Shown: piece after piece, positions 27,047-35,878 of the stretch | Layout: every line of letters starts with the position of its first letter | Position numbering within the stretch: position 1 is the stretch's first letter | NCBI RefSeq assembly: GCF_001514235.1 | Contig: NZ_KQ948928.1 | Location: 62,001 to 126,000, forward strand | Length of the DNA: 64,000 bases | From: Streptomyces caeruleatus | Lineage (GTDB): Bacteria; Actinomycetota; Actinomycetes; Streptomycetales; Streptomycetaceae | Direction: 5' to 3' | The notes under the pieces: model-generated | Told to the model about the DNA's origin: nothing | Database searches by the model: none | What the model saw: the letters and a program-made list of their open reading frames with translations, nothing else | Position numbers and translations under genes: made by a program

Positions 27047-27616
27047 ATGCACTGCCCCTTCTGCAGGCACCCCGACAGCCGCGTCGTCGACAGTCGTACG
27101 ACCGACGACGGCACGTCGATCCGCCGACGTCGCCAGTGTCCTGACTGCTCCCGCCGTTTCACGACGGTGGAGACATGCTCACTGATGGTGATCAAGCGGT
27201 CCGGAGTCACGGAGCCGTTCAGCCGCACCAAGGTCATCAACGGCGTGCGCAAGGCGTGCCAGGGACGACCGGTCACCGAGGACGCGCTCGCCCAGCTCGG
27301 CCAACGGGTCGAGGAGGCGGTGCGAGCCACTGGAAGCGCCGAGCTGACCACCCACGACGTGGGGCTGGCCATACTCGGCCCGTTGCAGGAGCTCGACCTC
27401 GTGGCCTTTCTGCGATTCGCCTCCGTCTACCGGGCGTTCGACTCGCTCGAGGACTTCGAGGCCGCGATTGCGGAACTCAGGGAGGCGATGGGACGCCCCG
27501 CCGCGGACGACGACGACCGCGAAGACGACGCCGACGCAGTCACGGGGGGCCAGGAAGACGAGCGCGGGCCCGGAGGGACTGCACAGGTCCCCGTGCCCGC
27601 CAACGCCGCCGACTGA
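27047..27616 (+). CDS. nrdR: Ribonucleotide reductase repressor NrdR
   Basis: A 189-residue Zn-ribbon/ATP-cone repressor. The ribbon cysteines are MHCPFCRH and RRQCPDCSRRF; the ATP cone spans about residues 46-136 (VIKRSGVTEPFSRTKVINGV). A 40-residue acidic, disordered C-terminal tail is typical of Streptomyces. The start is the ATG at 27047, giving the universal MHCPFC N-terminus; AGGAGG lies ten bases before it. It senses (d)ATP and represses RNR genes, presumably including nrdJ downstream and its own promoter. Confidence 0.96.
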   Translation: MHCPFCRHPDSRVVDSRTTDDGTSIRRRRQCPDCSRRFTTVETCSLMVIKRSGVTEPFSRTKVINGVRKACQGRPVTEDALAQLGQRVEEAVRATGSAELTTHDVGLAILGPLQELDLVAFLRFASVYRAFDSLEDFEAAIAELREAMGRPAADDDDREDDADAVTGGQEDERGPGGTAQVPVPANAAD

Positions 27617-27676
27617 GGGCGGGCCGGATCCGGTCTTCGGAGCATCGGATCCGGCCGAGGGCGGCGACAGAAGACC

Positions 27677-27710
27677 TGCTGCGGGCGGCCATCGGACGGT
27701 GCCCGCAGCA
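27677..27710 (+). terminator. Hairpin between nrdR and nrdJ
   Basis: Ten-base perfect arms TGCTGCGGGC (27677-27686) and GCCCGCAGCA (27701-27710) with a 14-base loop lie in the 164-base nrdR-nrdJ gap. It may attenuate read-through or shield nrdR mRNA from decay, since the two genes are normally co-transcribed. Confidence 0.55.
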
Positions 27711-27780
27711 CTAGACAGAACACGTGCCACGGGGAACATCGGGGCACTTCAGGGCGTTCTAGCCCGTACAGGGAGGCGGC

Positions 27781-30675
27781 ATGACAGAGACGGCGAGCGG
27801 TCCGGCACGGAGTTCCCGCGCCAAGGGCACCAAGGCGACCAAGGGACTGCGTATCGAGCGCATCCACACCACCCCCGGCGTACACCCGTACGACGAGGTG
27901 GCCTGGGAGCGCCGTGACGTCGTCATGACCAACTGGCGCGACGGCTCTGTGAACTTCGAGCAGCGTGGCGTCGAGTTCCCCGACTTCTGGTCGGTGAACG
28001 CGGTCAACATCGTCACCAGCAAGTACTTCCGCGGTGCCGTCGGCACCCCGCAGCGCGAGGTGAGCCTCAAGCAGCTCATCGACCGCATCGTGAAGACGTA
28101 TCGGAAGGCCGGCGAGGACTACAAGTACTTCGCCTCGCCCGCCGACGCAGAGATCTTCGAGCACGAGCTGGCGTACGCCCTCCTGCACCAGATCTTCAGC
28201 TTCAACAGCCCCGTCTGGTTCAACGTCGGTACGCCCCAGCCGCAGCAGGTCTCCGCCTGCTTCATCCTGTCCGTCGACGACTCCATGGAGTCGATCCTCG
28301 ACTGGTACAAGGAAGAGGGCATGATCTTCAAGGGCGGCTCCGGCGCCGGCCTGAACCTCTCCCGGATCCGTTCCTCCAAGGAACTGCTCTCCTCCGGTGG
28401 CAACGCCTCCGGTCCGGTCTCCTTCATGCGCGGTGCCGACGCCTCTGCAGGAACGATCAAGTCGGGTGGCGCCACGCGCCGCGCCGCCAAGATGGTCATC
28501 CTCGACGTCGACCACCCCGACATCGAGGACTTCATCGAGACCAAGGTCAAGGAAGAGGAGAAGATCCGCGCCCTGCGCGACGCGGGCTTCGACATGGACC
28601 TGGGCGGCGACGACATCACGTCCGTCCAGTACCAGAACGCCAACAACTCGGTCCGCGTGAACGACACGTTCATGAAGGCGGTCGAGACCGGCGGCAAGTT
28701 CGGTCTGACCTCCCGTATGACCGGTGAGGTCATCGAAGAGGTCGACGCCAAGGCCCTGTTCCGCAAGATGGCCGAGGCCGCCTGGGCCTGCGCCGACCCC
28801 GGCATCCAGTACGACGACACCATCAACCACTGGCACACCTGCCCGGAGTCCGGCCGGATCAACGGCTCGAACCCCTGCAGCGAGTACATGCACCTGGACA
28901 ACACGTCCTGCAACCTCGCCTCGCTGAACCTGATGAAGTTCCTGAAGGACGACGGCAAGGGCAACCAGTCCTTCGACGTCGAGCGCTTCGCGAAGGTCGT
29001 CGAGCTCGTCATCACCGCGATGGACATCTCCATCTGCTTCGCGGACTTCCCCACGCAGAAGATCGGTGAGAACACGCGCGCGTTCCGCCAGCTCGGCATC
29101 GGTTACGCCAACCTCGGCGCCCTGCTGATGGCGACCGGCCACGCGTACGACTCCGACGGTGGCCGCGCCCTCGCCGGCGCCATCACCTCCCTGATGACGG
29201 GCACGTCGTACAAGCGTTCCGCCGAACTCGCCGCGGTCGTCGGCGCGTACGACGGCTACGCCCGCAACGCCCAGCCGCACCTGCGCGTCATGAAGCAGCA
29301 CGCCGACGCCAACGGCGTGGCCGTCCGCATGGACGACCTGGACACGCCGATCTGGGCCGCCGCCACGGAGGCCTGGCAGGACGTGCTGCGCCTCGGCGAG
29401 AAGAACGGTTTCCGTAACGCCCAGGCGTCGGTCATCGCCCCGACCGGCACCATCGGTCTCGCGATGTCCTGCGACACCACCGGTCTTGAGCCCGACCTCG
29501 CGCTGGTCAAGTTCAAGAAGCTGGTCGGCGGCGGCTCGATGCAGATCGTCAACGGCACCGTCCCGCAGGCCCTGCGTCGCCTGGGCTACCAGGAGGAGCA
29601 GATCGAGGCGATCGTCGCCCACATCGCCGACCACGGCAATGTCGTCGACGCCCCCGGCCTCAAGCACGAGCACTACGAGGTGTTCGACTGCGCCATGGGC
29701 GAGCGCTCCATCTCCGCGATGGGCCACGTCCGCATGATGGCCGCGATCCAGCCGTGGATCTCCGGCGCGCTCTCCAAGACGGTCAACCTGCCGGAGACGG
29801 CGACCGTCGAGGACGTCGAAGAGGTTTACTTCGAGGCCTGGAAGATGGGCGTCAAGGCGCTCGCCATCTACCGCGACAACTGCAAGGTCGGCCAGCCCCT
29901 CTCCGCCAAGACCAAGGAGAAGGAGAAGGCCGAGGTCACGGAGAAGGCTGAGGCCACCATCCGTGAGACGGTCGAGAAGATCGTCGAGTACCGCCCGGTC
30001 CGCAAGCGCCTCCCCAAGGGCCGTCCCGGCATCACGACGTCCTTCACGGTCGGCGGGGCCGAGGGCTACATGACCGCCAACTCCTACCCGGATGACGGTC
30101 TCGGCGAGGTCTTCCTGAAGATGTCCAAGCAGGGCTCGACTCTCGCGGGCATGATGGACGCCTTCTCCATCGCGGTCTCCGTCGGCCTCCAGTACGGCGT
30201 GCCGCTGGAGACGTACGTCTCGAAGTTCACCAACATGCGCTTCGAGCCGGCCGGTATGACGGACGACCCGGACGTGCGGATGGCGCAGTCGATCGTCGAT
30301 TACATCTTCCGCCGCCTGGCGCTGGACTTCCTGCCGTTCGAGACGCGTTCCGCGCTCGGTATCCACTCCGCCGAGGAGCGTCAGCGTCACCTGGAGACCG
30401 GTTCGTACGAGCCGTCCGACGACGAGGTCGACGTCGAGGGCCTGGCCCAGTCGGCGCCGCGCGCCCAGGAGCTGAAGGCCGTCACCACCCCGAAGGCGGA
30501 CGCCGTTGCGGCCAAGCCTGTCCCGCAGCAGGCCCACACCAGCGCCGAGCTGGTGGAGATGCAGCTGGGCATCCAGGCCGACGCCCCGCTGTGCTTCTCC
30601 TGCGGCACGAAGATGCAGCGGGCCGGCTCCTGCTACATCTGCGAGGGCTGCGGCTCGACCAGCGGCTGCAGCTGA
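27781..30675 (+). CDS. nrdJ: Adenosylcobalamin-dependent (class II) ribonucleotide reductase
   Basis: A 964-residue enzyme reducing ribonucleotides to deoxyribonucleotides with an AdoCbl-generated thiyl radical, independent of oxygen. Visible elements: SVWFNVGTPQ-type and SACFILSVDDSMESI substrate-region motifs, the NPCSEYMHLDNTSCNLASLN active-site segment (near residue 363), and the C-terminal cysteine-rich CFSCGTKMQRAGSCYICEGC zinc/redox tail. It is the aerobic-growth alternative to class Ia NrdAB in Streptomyces. No cobalamin riboswitch was found upstream, in keeping with such switches controlling the class Ia operon instead (established knowledge). Confidence 0.97.
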   Translation: MTETASGPARSSRAKGTKATKGLRIERIHTTPGVHPYDEVAWERRDVVMTNWRDGSVNFEQRGVEFPDFWSVNAVNIVTSKYFRGAVGTPQREVSLKQLIDRIVKTYRKAGEDYKYFASPADAEIFEHELAYALLHQIFSFNSPVWFNVGTPQPQQVSACFILSVDDSMESILDWYKEEGMIFKGGSGAGLNLSRIRSSKELLSSGGNASGPVSFMRGADASAGTIKSGGATRRAAKMVILDVDHPDIEDFIETKVKEEEKIRALRDAGFDMDLGGDDITSVQYQNANNSVRVNDTFMKAVETGGKFGLTSRMTGEVIEEVDAKALFRKMAEAAWACADPGIQYDDTINHWHTCPESGRINGSNPCSEYMHLDNTSCNLASLNLMKFLKDDGKGNQSFDVERFAKVVELVITAMDISICFADFPTQKIGENTRAFRQLGIGYANLGALLMATGHAYDSDGGRALAGAITSLMTGTSYKRSAELAAVVGAYDGYARNAQPHLRVMKQHADANGVAVRMDDLDTPIWAAATEAWQDVLRLGEKNGFRNAQASVIAPTGTIGLAMSCDTTGLEPDLALVKFKKLVGGGSMQIVNGTVPQALRRLGYQEEQIEAIVAHIADHGNVVDAPGLKHEHYEVFDCAMGERSISAMGHVRMMAAIQPWISGALSKTVNLPETATVEDVEEVYFEAWKMGVKALAIYRDNCKVGQPLSAKTKEKEKAEVTEKAEATIRETVEKIVEYRPVRKRLPKGRPGITTSFTVGGAEGYMTANSYPDDGLGEVFLKMSKQGSTLAGMMDAFSIAVSVGLQYGVPLETYVSKFTNMRFEPAGMTDDPDVRMAQSIVDYIFRRLALDFLPFETRSALGIHSAEERQRHLETGSYEPSDDEVDVEGLAQSAPRAQELKAVTTPKADAVAAKPVPQQAHTSAELVEMQLGIQADAPLCFSCGTKMQRAGSCYICEGCGSTSGCS

Positions 30676-30736
30676 CCCCGGGCAGGGGTTGGCCCCGGAG
30701 GCCGGGGAGCCGTTGAGGTGACCCGACGAAGGCCCT

Positions 30737-30774
30737 GAAGAGGGGCGCCGACCAAATGGTCGGCGCCCCTCTTC
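30737..30774. terminator. Bidirectional hairpin between nrdJ and the TerD gene
   Basis: Perfect 18-base arms (30737-30754 and 30757-30774) around a two-base AA loop lie between the convergent nrdJ and TerD-family genes. Confidence 0.9.
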
Positions 30775-30803
30775 GCCGTATGCCCGGCGAACCTACGCGT
30801 GGC

Positions 30804-31337
30804 TCAGGTCTGGCGAGCGCTTCCCATCGTCGCTGTGAACGTCTCAGGGTCGTCCTCGAAACCGTGGATGCCCGGGTGGAAGTCCCACGTGCTCGATCCG
30901 TCGCGTACGAACTCCGCGACCGTCGTCGCCGTCGCCCCGAGGACGGCGCCGAAGTCGTCCTCGGCCATGACGGTGTAGCCCTCGCGGATGCGCAGGGCCG
31001 GATTGATGACGCTGACGAAGGTGCGCTGAGCGGGGTTCTGCTGGATCACCACTCCGACCATCACGCGCGCGTACCGGCTGTCGAGCCGGTCGAGCTCCAC
31101 GGTGAGGACCTCGTCCCAGCCGAAGCCCTTGCCGTCCTTGCTGTCCCGGTTGAGATAGATGGTGCCGTCGGGAGAACGGCTGTCGAAATGCACCACGTAC
31201 GCGGGATCGCCGTACGGATCACTCGCCAGGTAGGTCGCGGCGACGAGGTCCAGGTCGGTGGGCGGCTGCCCCGACGGACTCGGATCCCACTTGAGTGAGA
31301 TCTCGACCTTCCGGATCCCCTTGTTGATGGCGTTCAC
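30804..31337 (-). CDS. TerD-family stress protein
   Basis: A 177-residue TerD domain protein: LKWDPSPSGQPPTDLDLVAATYL, SRSPDGTIYLNRDSKDGKG, DEVLTVELDRLDSRYARVMVGVVI and VAEFVRDGSSTWDFHPGIHGF. TerD proteins bind Ca2+ through acidic loops and are linked to tellurite resistance, phage resistance and differentiation in Streptomyces. GTG at 31337 follows an AAGGGGA ribosome-binding site; the frame is open for another 297 codons upstream but overlaps an opposite-strand gene. Standalone, with no Ter kinase or transporter gene nearby. Confidence 0.87.
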   Translation of the reverse strand: MNAINKGIRKVEISLKWDPSPSGQPPTDLDLVAATYLASDPYGDPAYVVHFDSRSPDGTIYLNRDSKDGKGFGWDEVLTVELDRLDSRYARVMVGVVIQQNPAQRTFVSVINPALRIREGYTVMAEDDFGAVLGATATTVAEFVRDGSSTWDFHPGIHGFEDDPETFTATMGSARQT

Positions 31338-31490
31338 CAGGTCCCCTTCCCCGTTTCGCGTTTGTCTCAGCCCGAACTGCCCAGCAGACAAGGCCGGTTG
31401 TCCATCCTGCCACGCGCGCGGGAGCGTACGCCGAAGAGCACTCCTGCCGAGAGTGACCGGCGCCACGCTCCGTGGCCTTACGATGGCGCG

Positions 31491-32096
31491 GTGCTGGTCA
31501 AGTGGATTCGCTGCACCGTGGTGGACCGCCGCGGCTTCGAGCGGGGGCAGCGAAAGTGGGCGGGGCTTCTGGGGGAGCCGGGATTTCGGGGGCAGGGTGG
31601 TGGCTGGAGTCGGGGGCGGCAGGGGGTGGCGCACATCTTCTCGTTCTGGGAGAGCCGTTCCTTCTACGACTCCTTCATGGCCCGCTCCCACGACAGACTG
31701 GCGACGGCGCAGTCGGGCACCTACAAGGACATGCAGGTAAGACTCTTCGACTACCGCTTCGACGTGAAGACCGGTTTCGAGCCGCGCTTCACCGACGCGG
31801 ATCTCGTCCGGGTGGCCCACTGCCGTGTCCATGAAGAACGGGCCGAACACTTCACACTTATGCAGGAGAAGGTCTGGAACCCCGCCATGGCCGGCTCCCC
31901 GGGCATGATCCGCGGGCTGTTCGGCGAGGCCCCGGGGCATGAGTTCCTGGTGCTGTCGATGTGGCGGTCGGCCGCGGAGCACGGTAAGTACCGGACGGAG
32001 CGCGTGGAGCGACTGGCGCTGCGAGCCCAGACCGAGGCGGACATCGCGGCTCTTACGGGTGACATCGTGGAGCTCGAAACGACCTGGACGGTTTGA
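31491..32096 (+). CDS. DUF4937-like (dimeric alpha/beta-barrel type) protein
   Basis: A 201-residue protein beginning (GTG) VLVKWIRCTVVDRRGFERG. Its two similar halves (HIFSFWESRSFYDSFMARSH and VLSMWRSAAEHGKYRTERV) suggest an antibiotic-biosynthesis-monooxygenase-like ferredoxin fold repeated twice. I recall the N-terminal pattern as DUF4937. No enzymatic residues can be assigned. The start lacks a clear ribosome-binding site; an upstream in-frame extension is not supported by protein character. Confidence 0.65.
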   Translation: MLVKWIRCTVVDRRGFERGQRKWAGLLGEPGFRGQGGGWSRGRQGVAHIFSFWESRSFYDSFMARSHDRLATAQSGTYKDMQVRLFDYRFDVKTGFEPRFTDADLVRVAHCRVHEERAEHFTLMQEKVWNPAMAGSPGMIRGLFGEAPGHEFLVLSMWRSAAEHGKYRTERVERLALRAQTEADIAALTGDIVELETTWTV

Positions 32097-32215
32097 ATTC
32101 CGGACCCGCCAGTGGTGCGCCTGGAAGTGGCTGGTGGTACAGGAAATGTGTGACTTACGCCGTATGGAGCCCGTAGGAGTCTTCGATGGGCCGTGACCCG
32201 ATCTAGGGTTTTGGC

Positions 32216-32875
32216 ATGGCACGACCACGGCGCATCGTCCTTGTCCGGCACGGCGAGTCGACGGGCAATGTTGATGACACCGTCTACGAGCGTGAGCCCG
32301 ACCATGCCCTCGCCCTGACCGCGCAGGGCTGGCTCCAGGCGGAGGAGACCGGGAAACGGCTGCGGGACGTGTTCGGCCGGGAGCGGGTCAGCGTGTACGT
32401 CTCGCCTTATCGCCGTACGCACGAAACGCTGCGGGCCTTCCACCTGGACCACGAGCTCATACGCGTGCGCGAAGAGCCCCGGCTGCGCGAGCAGGACTGG
32501 GGAAACTGGCAGGACCGCGACGACGTACGCCTCCAGAAGTCCTACCGGGACGCATACGGTCACTTCTTCTACCGCTTCGCCCAGGGCGAGTCCGGCGCCG
32601 ACGTGTACGACCGGGTCGGCAACTTCCTGGAGAGCCTGTTCCGCAGCTTCGAGGCCCCCGACCATCCGCCGAACGTGCTGCTCGTGACCCATGGACTCGC
32701 GATGCGACTGTTCTGCATGCGCTGGTTCCACTGGACGGTCGCGGAATTCGAGTCGCTGTCGAACCCGGGGAACGCCGAGATGCGGATGCTCGTTCTCGGG
32801 GACGACGGCAAGTACACGCTTGACCGGCCGTTCGAACGCTGGCGAGATCCGGAACCGTACGGGATCACCGGATAG
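32216..32875 (+). CDS. Histidine phosphatase family protein
   Basis: A 219-residue member of the phosphoglycerate-mutase-like histidine phosphatases. The phospho-His lies in the RHGE motif (LVRHGESTGN, near residue 9). The second Arg (SPYRRTHETL), the general acid region (RLREQDWGNW) and the second His (LLVTHGLAMRLF) are present. The substrate is unknown; homologues act on small phosphorylated metabolites or nucleotides. It is 13 bases upstream of the ADP-ribosylglycohydrolase gene and probably in an operon with it. Confidence 0.88.
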   Translation: MARPRRIVLVRHGESTGNVDDTVYEREPDHALALTAQGWLQAEETGKRLRDVFGRERVSVYVSPYRRTHETLRAFHLDHELIRVREEPRLREQDWGNWQDRDDVRLQKSYRDAYGHFFYRFAQGESGADVYDRVGNFLESLFRSFEAPDHPPNVLLVTHGLAMRLFCMRWFHWTVAEFESLSNPGNAEMRMLVLGDDGKYTLDRPFERWRDPEPYGITG

Positions 32876-32887
32876 AGTGGCAGAGCG

Positions 32888-33793
32888 ATGACCGCTGACT
32901 CCTCTCCCGAAGGGCGCCTGGACCGCGCCCTGGCCAGCCTGCGCGGACTCGCGGTGGGGGACGCGCTGGGCTCGCAGTTCTTCGTCCCGGTGAACTACCC
33001 CCTGCTGAAGCGCCGCGAGCTGCCCGCCGGGCCCTGGCAGTGGACGGACGACACGGAGATGGCCTGCTCCGTGGTCGCCGTTCTGGCCGCCCACCACCGC
33101 ATCGACCAGGACGCCCTGGCCCGCTCCTTCGCCGAGCACCACGACTTCGACCGGGGCTACGGCCCCGCCGTCAACCGGCTGCTGCGCCTGGTCCGGGAGG
33201 GCGGCGACTGGCGCGAGCTGTCGGCTGCACTCTTCAACGGACAGGGCTCCTGGGGCAACGGCGCCGCGATGCGGATCGCGCCCCTCGGCGCCTGGTACGC
33301 GGACGACCCGGAGCAGGCGACCCACCAGGCCGAGATCTCCGCCTACCCCACGCATCAGCACCGCGAGGCCGTGGTCGGCGCCATGGCTGTTGCCGCGGCT
33401 GCCGCGCTGGCTGCCGCTCCTGGCGGCCCGCCCAGTCCTGAGTCGCTTCTCGACGATGTCATCGCCCTCGTGCCGAAGAGTGCGGTCGGAGCGGGTCTAC
33501 GACGTGCCCGGGACATGCTTGACTACGGCGACGCGGGCACCGTCGCAGCTGTCCTGGGCTGCGGACGCCGTACGACGGCCCATGACACCGTGCCCTTCGC
33601 GCTCTGGTCGGCGGCGCGGGCCCTCGGCGACTATGAGCGGGCCTTCTGGACGACCGCGCAGGTCGGCGGTGACGTGGACACCACGTGTGCCATCGTGGGC
33701 GGTGTGATCGGCTCCGGGAAGGCCGGGTCGGTGCCGGCCGAGTGGGTGGAGCGGACCGAGGCGTTCCCCGAGTGGCTGGCGACTTCGGTGTAG
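32888..33793 (+). CDS. ADP-ribosylglycohydrolase family protein
   Basis: A 301-residue DraG/ARH-type hydrolase. Family metal-ligand motifs are visible: GLAVGDALGSQF, the WTDDTEM acidic site (near residue 53) and the distal GGDVDTTCAIVGGVIG (near 258). It would remove ADP-ribose from proteins, nucleic acids or small molecules; in Streptomyces such enzymes occur both alone and with ADP-ribosyltransferases. Together with the preceding phosphatase it could process ADP-ribosyl or nucleotide derivatives (inference). Confidence 0.88.
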   Translation: MTADSSPEGRLDRALASLRGLAVGDALGSQFFVPVNYPLLKRRELPAGPWQWTDDTEMACSVVAVLAAHHRIDQDALARSFAEHHDFDRGYGPAVNRLLRLVREGGDWRELSAALFNGQGSWGNGAAMRIAPLGAWYADDPEQATHQAEISAYPTHQHREAVVGAMAVAAAAALAAAPGGPPSPESLLDDVIALVPKSAVGAGLRRARDMLDYGDAGTVAAVLGCGRRTTAHDTVPFALWSAARALGDYERAFWTTAQVGGDVDTTCAIVGGVIGSGKAGSVPAEWVERTEAFPEWLATSV

Positions 33794-34143
33794 CCGCCCG
33801 AACCGCTGGCGCCCGTGGCGCTCTCGTTAACTTTCTGTGCATGCCGGGAACTCTGTGTGACCATCCGTCCGTTGTCATGGCAGCCTGCGTGTGGCCCGCT
33901 CGGGCCGTACGCACATGACATACGAGAGGCGCTGGGGGTGGAGTCATGGAGTTCGTGTGGGTGCTGGCTGCGCTGTTCGTCCCGGGAGCCGTCGCGTGGA
34001 CCAGGGTTCGCCTAGCCGGCGCCGGAGAGGCTCTTCTGTCCCCGGCCGCCAGGAGGGTGGAGCGGATGGCCGGCTCGTCGTCCGCGCAGGAGGTCCCCCG
34101 GACGCGATCCGGCCATCCGCGGCCCTTGGCGGACCGGGCTGAG
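33794..34143. other. Intergenic region, no convincing gene
   Basis: About 350 bases between the ADP-ribosylglycohydrolase and the convergent efflux pump gene. An ATG at 33946 with GGAG upstream opens a frame beginning MEFVWVLAALFVPGAVAW, which looks like a short membrane helix, but the frame then runs antisense through the entire efflux gene without a stop, so it is not a bounded gene. It may be a remnant. Confidence 0.5.
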
Positions 34144-35691
34144 TCAGCCGGCCATCGGACCTGCCGTCCCGGCGAGGGCGTCAAGATCACTCTTGCGAAC
34201 CCGGATCACGAACCACGCGGTGGCCAGGGCGAGTACCGCCATCGCTGCGGCCGCCACGAAACCCATCGATATGCCCTGGGTGAGCACTTCGTGCCCCCAG
34301 GGACCGGGCAGCTGCTGCGTCTTGGCGAACTCCACCTTCTGTTCGACCGATCCCTCCGCCATGAACTTCGGCACCTGCTTCTCCGCCTCGTCCTTGCTGG
34401 CCGAGCCGAACACGGTCGTCAGGATGGACAGACCGAGCGAACCACCCACCTGCTGCGTGGCGTTGAGCAGACCGGAAGCCGCGCCGGCCTCGTGCTGGGC
34501 GACACCGGAGACGGCGGTGATCGTCAGGGTCACGAAGTTCAGACCCATGCCGAAGCCGAACGCCAGCATCGGCCCGAGGACCCCGCCGACGTACGAGCTG
34601 TCGGGGCTGAGGAGGGTCTGCCAGGCCAGCCCGATCGCCGTGAGCGCCGATCCCACGAGCATGAAGGGCTTGGGGCCGAGCACCGGCAGGAAGCGCTGCG
34701 ACAAGCCCGCGCCGAGCGCGATCACGACCGTCACCGGAAGGAACGCGAGACCTGCCTCGATCGGGCTGTACTCCAGCACGTTCTGCACGAACAGCACGAT
34801 GTAGAAGAACATGCCGAACATCGCCGCGGCCAGGCTGAGCATGATCACGTACGTGCCCGAGCGGTTGCGGTCGGCGAACATCCTGAGCGGCGTGATGGGC
34901 TCCTTGGCCCGCGACTCGATGAACGCGAAGGCCAGCAGCAGGACCACCGCGGCGCCGAAGGACCCGATGGTCAGGCTGTCCCGCCATCCTTCGTCCGCGG
35001 CACGGATGAAGCCGTACACCAGGGAGGCCATGCCCGTCGTCGAGGTCAGTGCGCCCGCTATGTCGAAGCGACCGGTGTGCCGCTCGGACTCGCTGATGTA
35101 CAGCGGCGTGAGGACGGCGATCACGATGCCTATCGGCACGTTGACGAAGAGCACCCACCGCCAGTCGAGCCACTCGGTGAGCATGCCGCCCGCGAGCAGA
35201 CCGATGGCGCCACCGCCCGCGGAGACGGCGGCGAAGACGCCGAACGCCCGGTTGCGCTCCGGCCCTTCGGGGAACGTCGTGGTGATGAGCGCCAGCGAGG
35301 TGGGCGAAGCAATGGCGCCTCCCACGCCCTGGAGCACGCGCGCGGCCAGCAACTGCCAGGGTTCCTGGGCGAGTCCGCCGAGCAGGGAGGCGAGCGTGAA
35401 CAGCAGAATGCCGGACATGAAGACCCGGCGGCGGCCCAGGATGTCACCCGCACGGCCGCCGAGAAGCAGCAGACCGCCGAAGGTGAGTGTGTAGGCGCTG
35501 ACGACCCAGGTGAGGTCGGTGGTGCTGAACTTGAGAGCGTCTTGAATGTGCGGGAGTGCGATGTTCACAATCGTCGCGTCGAGTACCACCATGAGTTGGC
35601 AGGCCGCGATGACGGTGAGCGCGATGCCGGGGTGCCCCTCCCGGCGGGCCGCACCTGGTTTCTGATCTTTGATCAACTGAGAGGTTGTCAC
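34144..35691 (-). CDS. MFS drug efflux transporter (DHA2 family, 14 TM)
   Basis: A 515-residue drug:H+ antiporter-2 family exporter. Motif C-like and A-like signatures are visible: LDATIVNIALPHI in helix 1 and GGRAGDILGRRRVF after helix 2. Fourteen hydrophobic helices can be traced. GTG start at 35691. It is divergent from the TetR gene at 35879, and two perfect palindromes lie between them, so it is very likely repressed by that regulator and induced by its ligand, a toxic or endogenous small molecule. Substrate not predictable. Confidence 0.92.
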   Translation of the reverse strand: MTTSQLIKDQKPGAARREGHPGIALTVIAACQLMVVLDATIVNIALPHIQDALKFSTTDLTWVVSAYTLTFGGLLLLGGRAGDILGRRRVFMSGILLFTLASLLGGLAQEPWQLLAARVLQGVGGAIASPTSLALITTTFPEGPERNRAFGVFAAVSAGGGAIGLLAGGMLTEWLDWRWVLFVNVPIGIVIAVLTPLYISESERHTGRFDIAGALTSTTGMASLVYGFIRAADEGWRDSLTIGSFGAAVVLLLAFAFIESRAKEPITPLRMFADRNRSGTYVIMLSLAAAMFGMFFYIVLFVQNVLEYSPIEAGLAFLPVTVVIALGAGLSQRFLPVLGPKPFMLVGSALTAIGLAWQTLLSPDSSYVGGVLGPMLAFGFGMGLNFVTLTITAVSGVAQHEAGAASGLLNATQQVGGSLGLSILTTVFGSASKDEAEKQVPKFMAEGSVEQKVEFAKTQQLPGPWGHEVLTQGISMGFVAAAAMAVLALATAWFVIRVRKSDLDALAGTAGPMAG

Positions 35692-35714
35692 TATGGGTCC
35701 CCCACAAATGCCTT

Positions 35715-35734
35715 AGTGAACGCCCGCGTTCACT
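35715..35734. promoter_or_regulatory. TetR-type operator 1
   Basis: Perfect inverted repeat AGTGAACGC-CC-GCGTTCACT, 24 bases upstream of the efflux gene start. Identical arms recur at 35763. Confidence 0.88.
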
Positions 35735-35762
35735 GCCGCGTCAACCGTAGTGAGTCCCCAGT

Positions 35763-35782
35763 AGTGAACGCAAGCGTTCACT
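35763..35782. promoter_or_regulatory. TetR-type operator 2
   Basis: Perfect inverted repeat AGTGAACGC-AA-GCGTTCACT. Its start is 48 bases from operator 1. It sits about 100 bases upstream of the TetR gene, so one repressor could control both directions. Confidence 0.88.
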
Positions 35783-35878
35783 TAGGTTGGCGTTGCGCGG
35801 CCCGTCCCCCCGTAGTGGCCGCGCGGTGCTCCCCCTGCTCCGGAATCCCCGCATCCCTTGTTCGTTGGAGACGCTCAG

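Noticed and set aside
27617..27780. Cobalamin riboswitch ahead of nrdJ
   Set aside because: The gap is only 164 bases and no B12-box-like sequence was recognised; a plain hairpin is present.
27427..30537. A 1036-codon minus-strand frame opposite nrdR/nrdJ
   Set aside because: Antisense to an unambiguous nrdJ; no domains; GC-bias artefact.
31338..32228. N-terminal extension of the TerD-family gene to 474 residues
   Set aside because: The extra part overlaps a supported plus-strand gene, lacks protein character, and the GTG at 31337 has its own ribosome-binding site.
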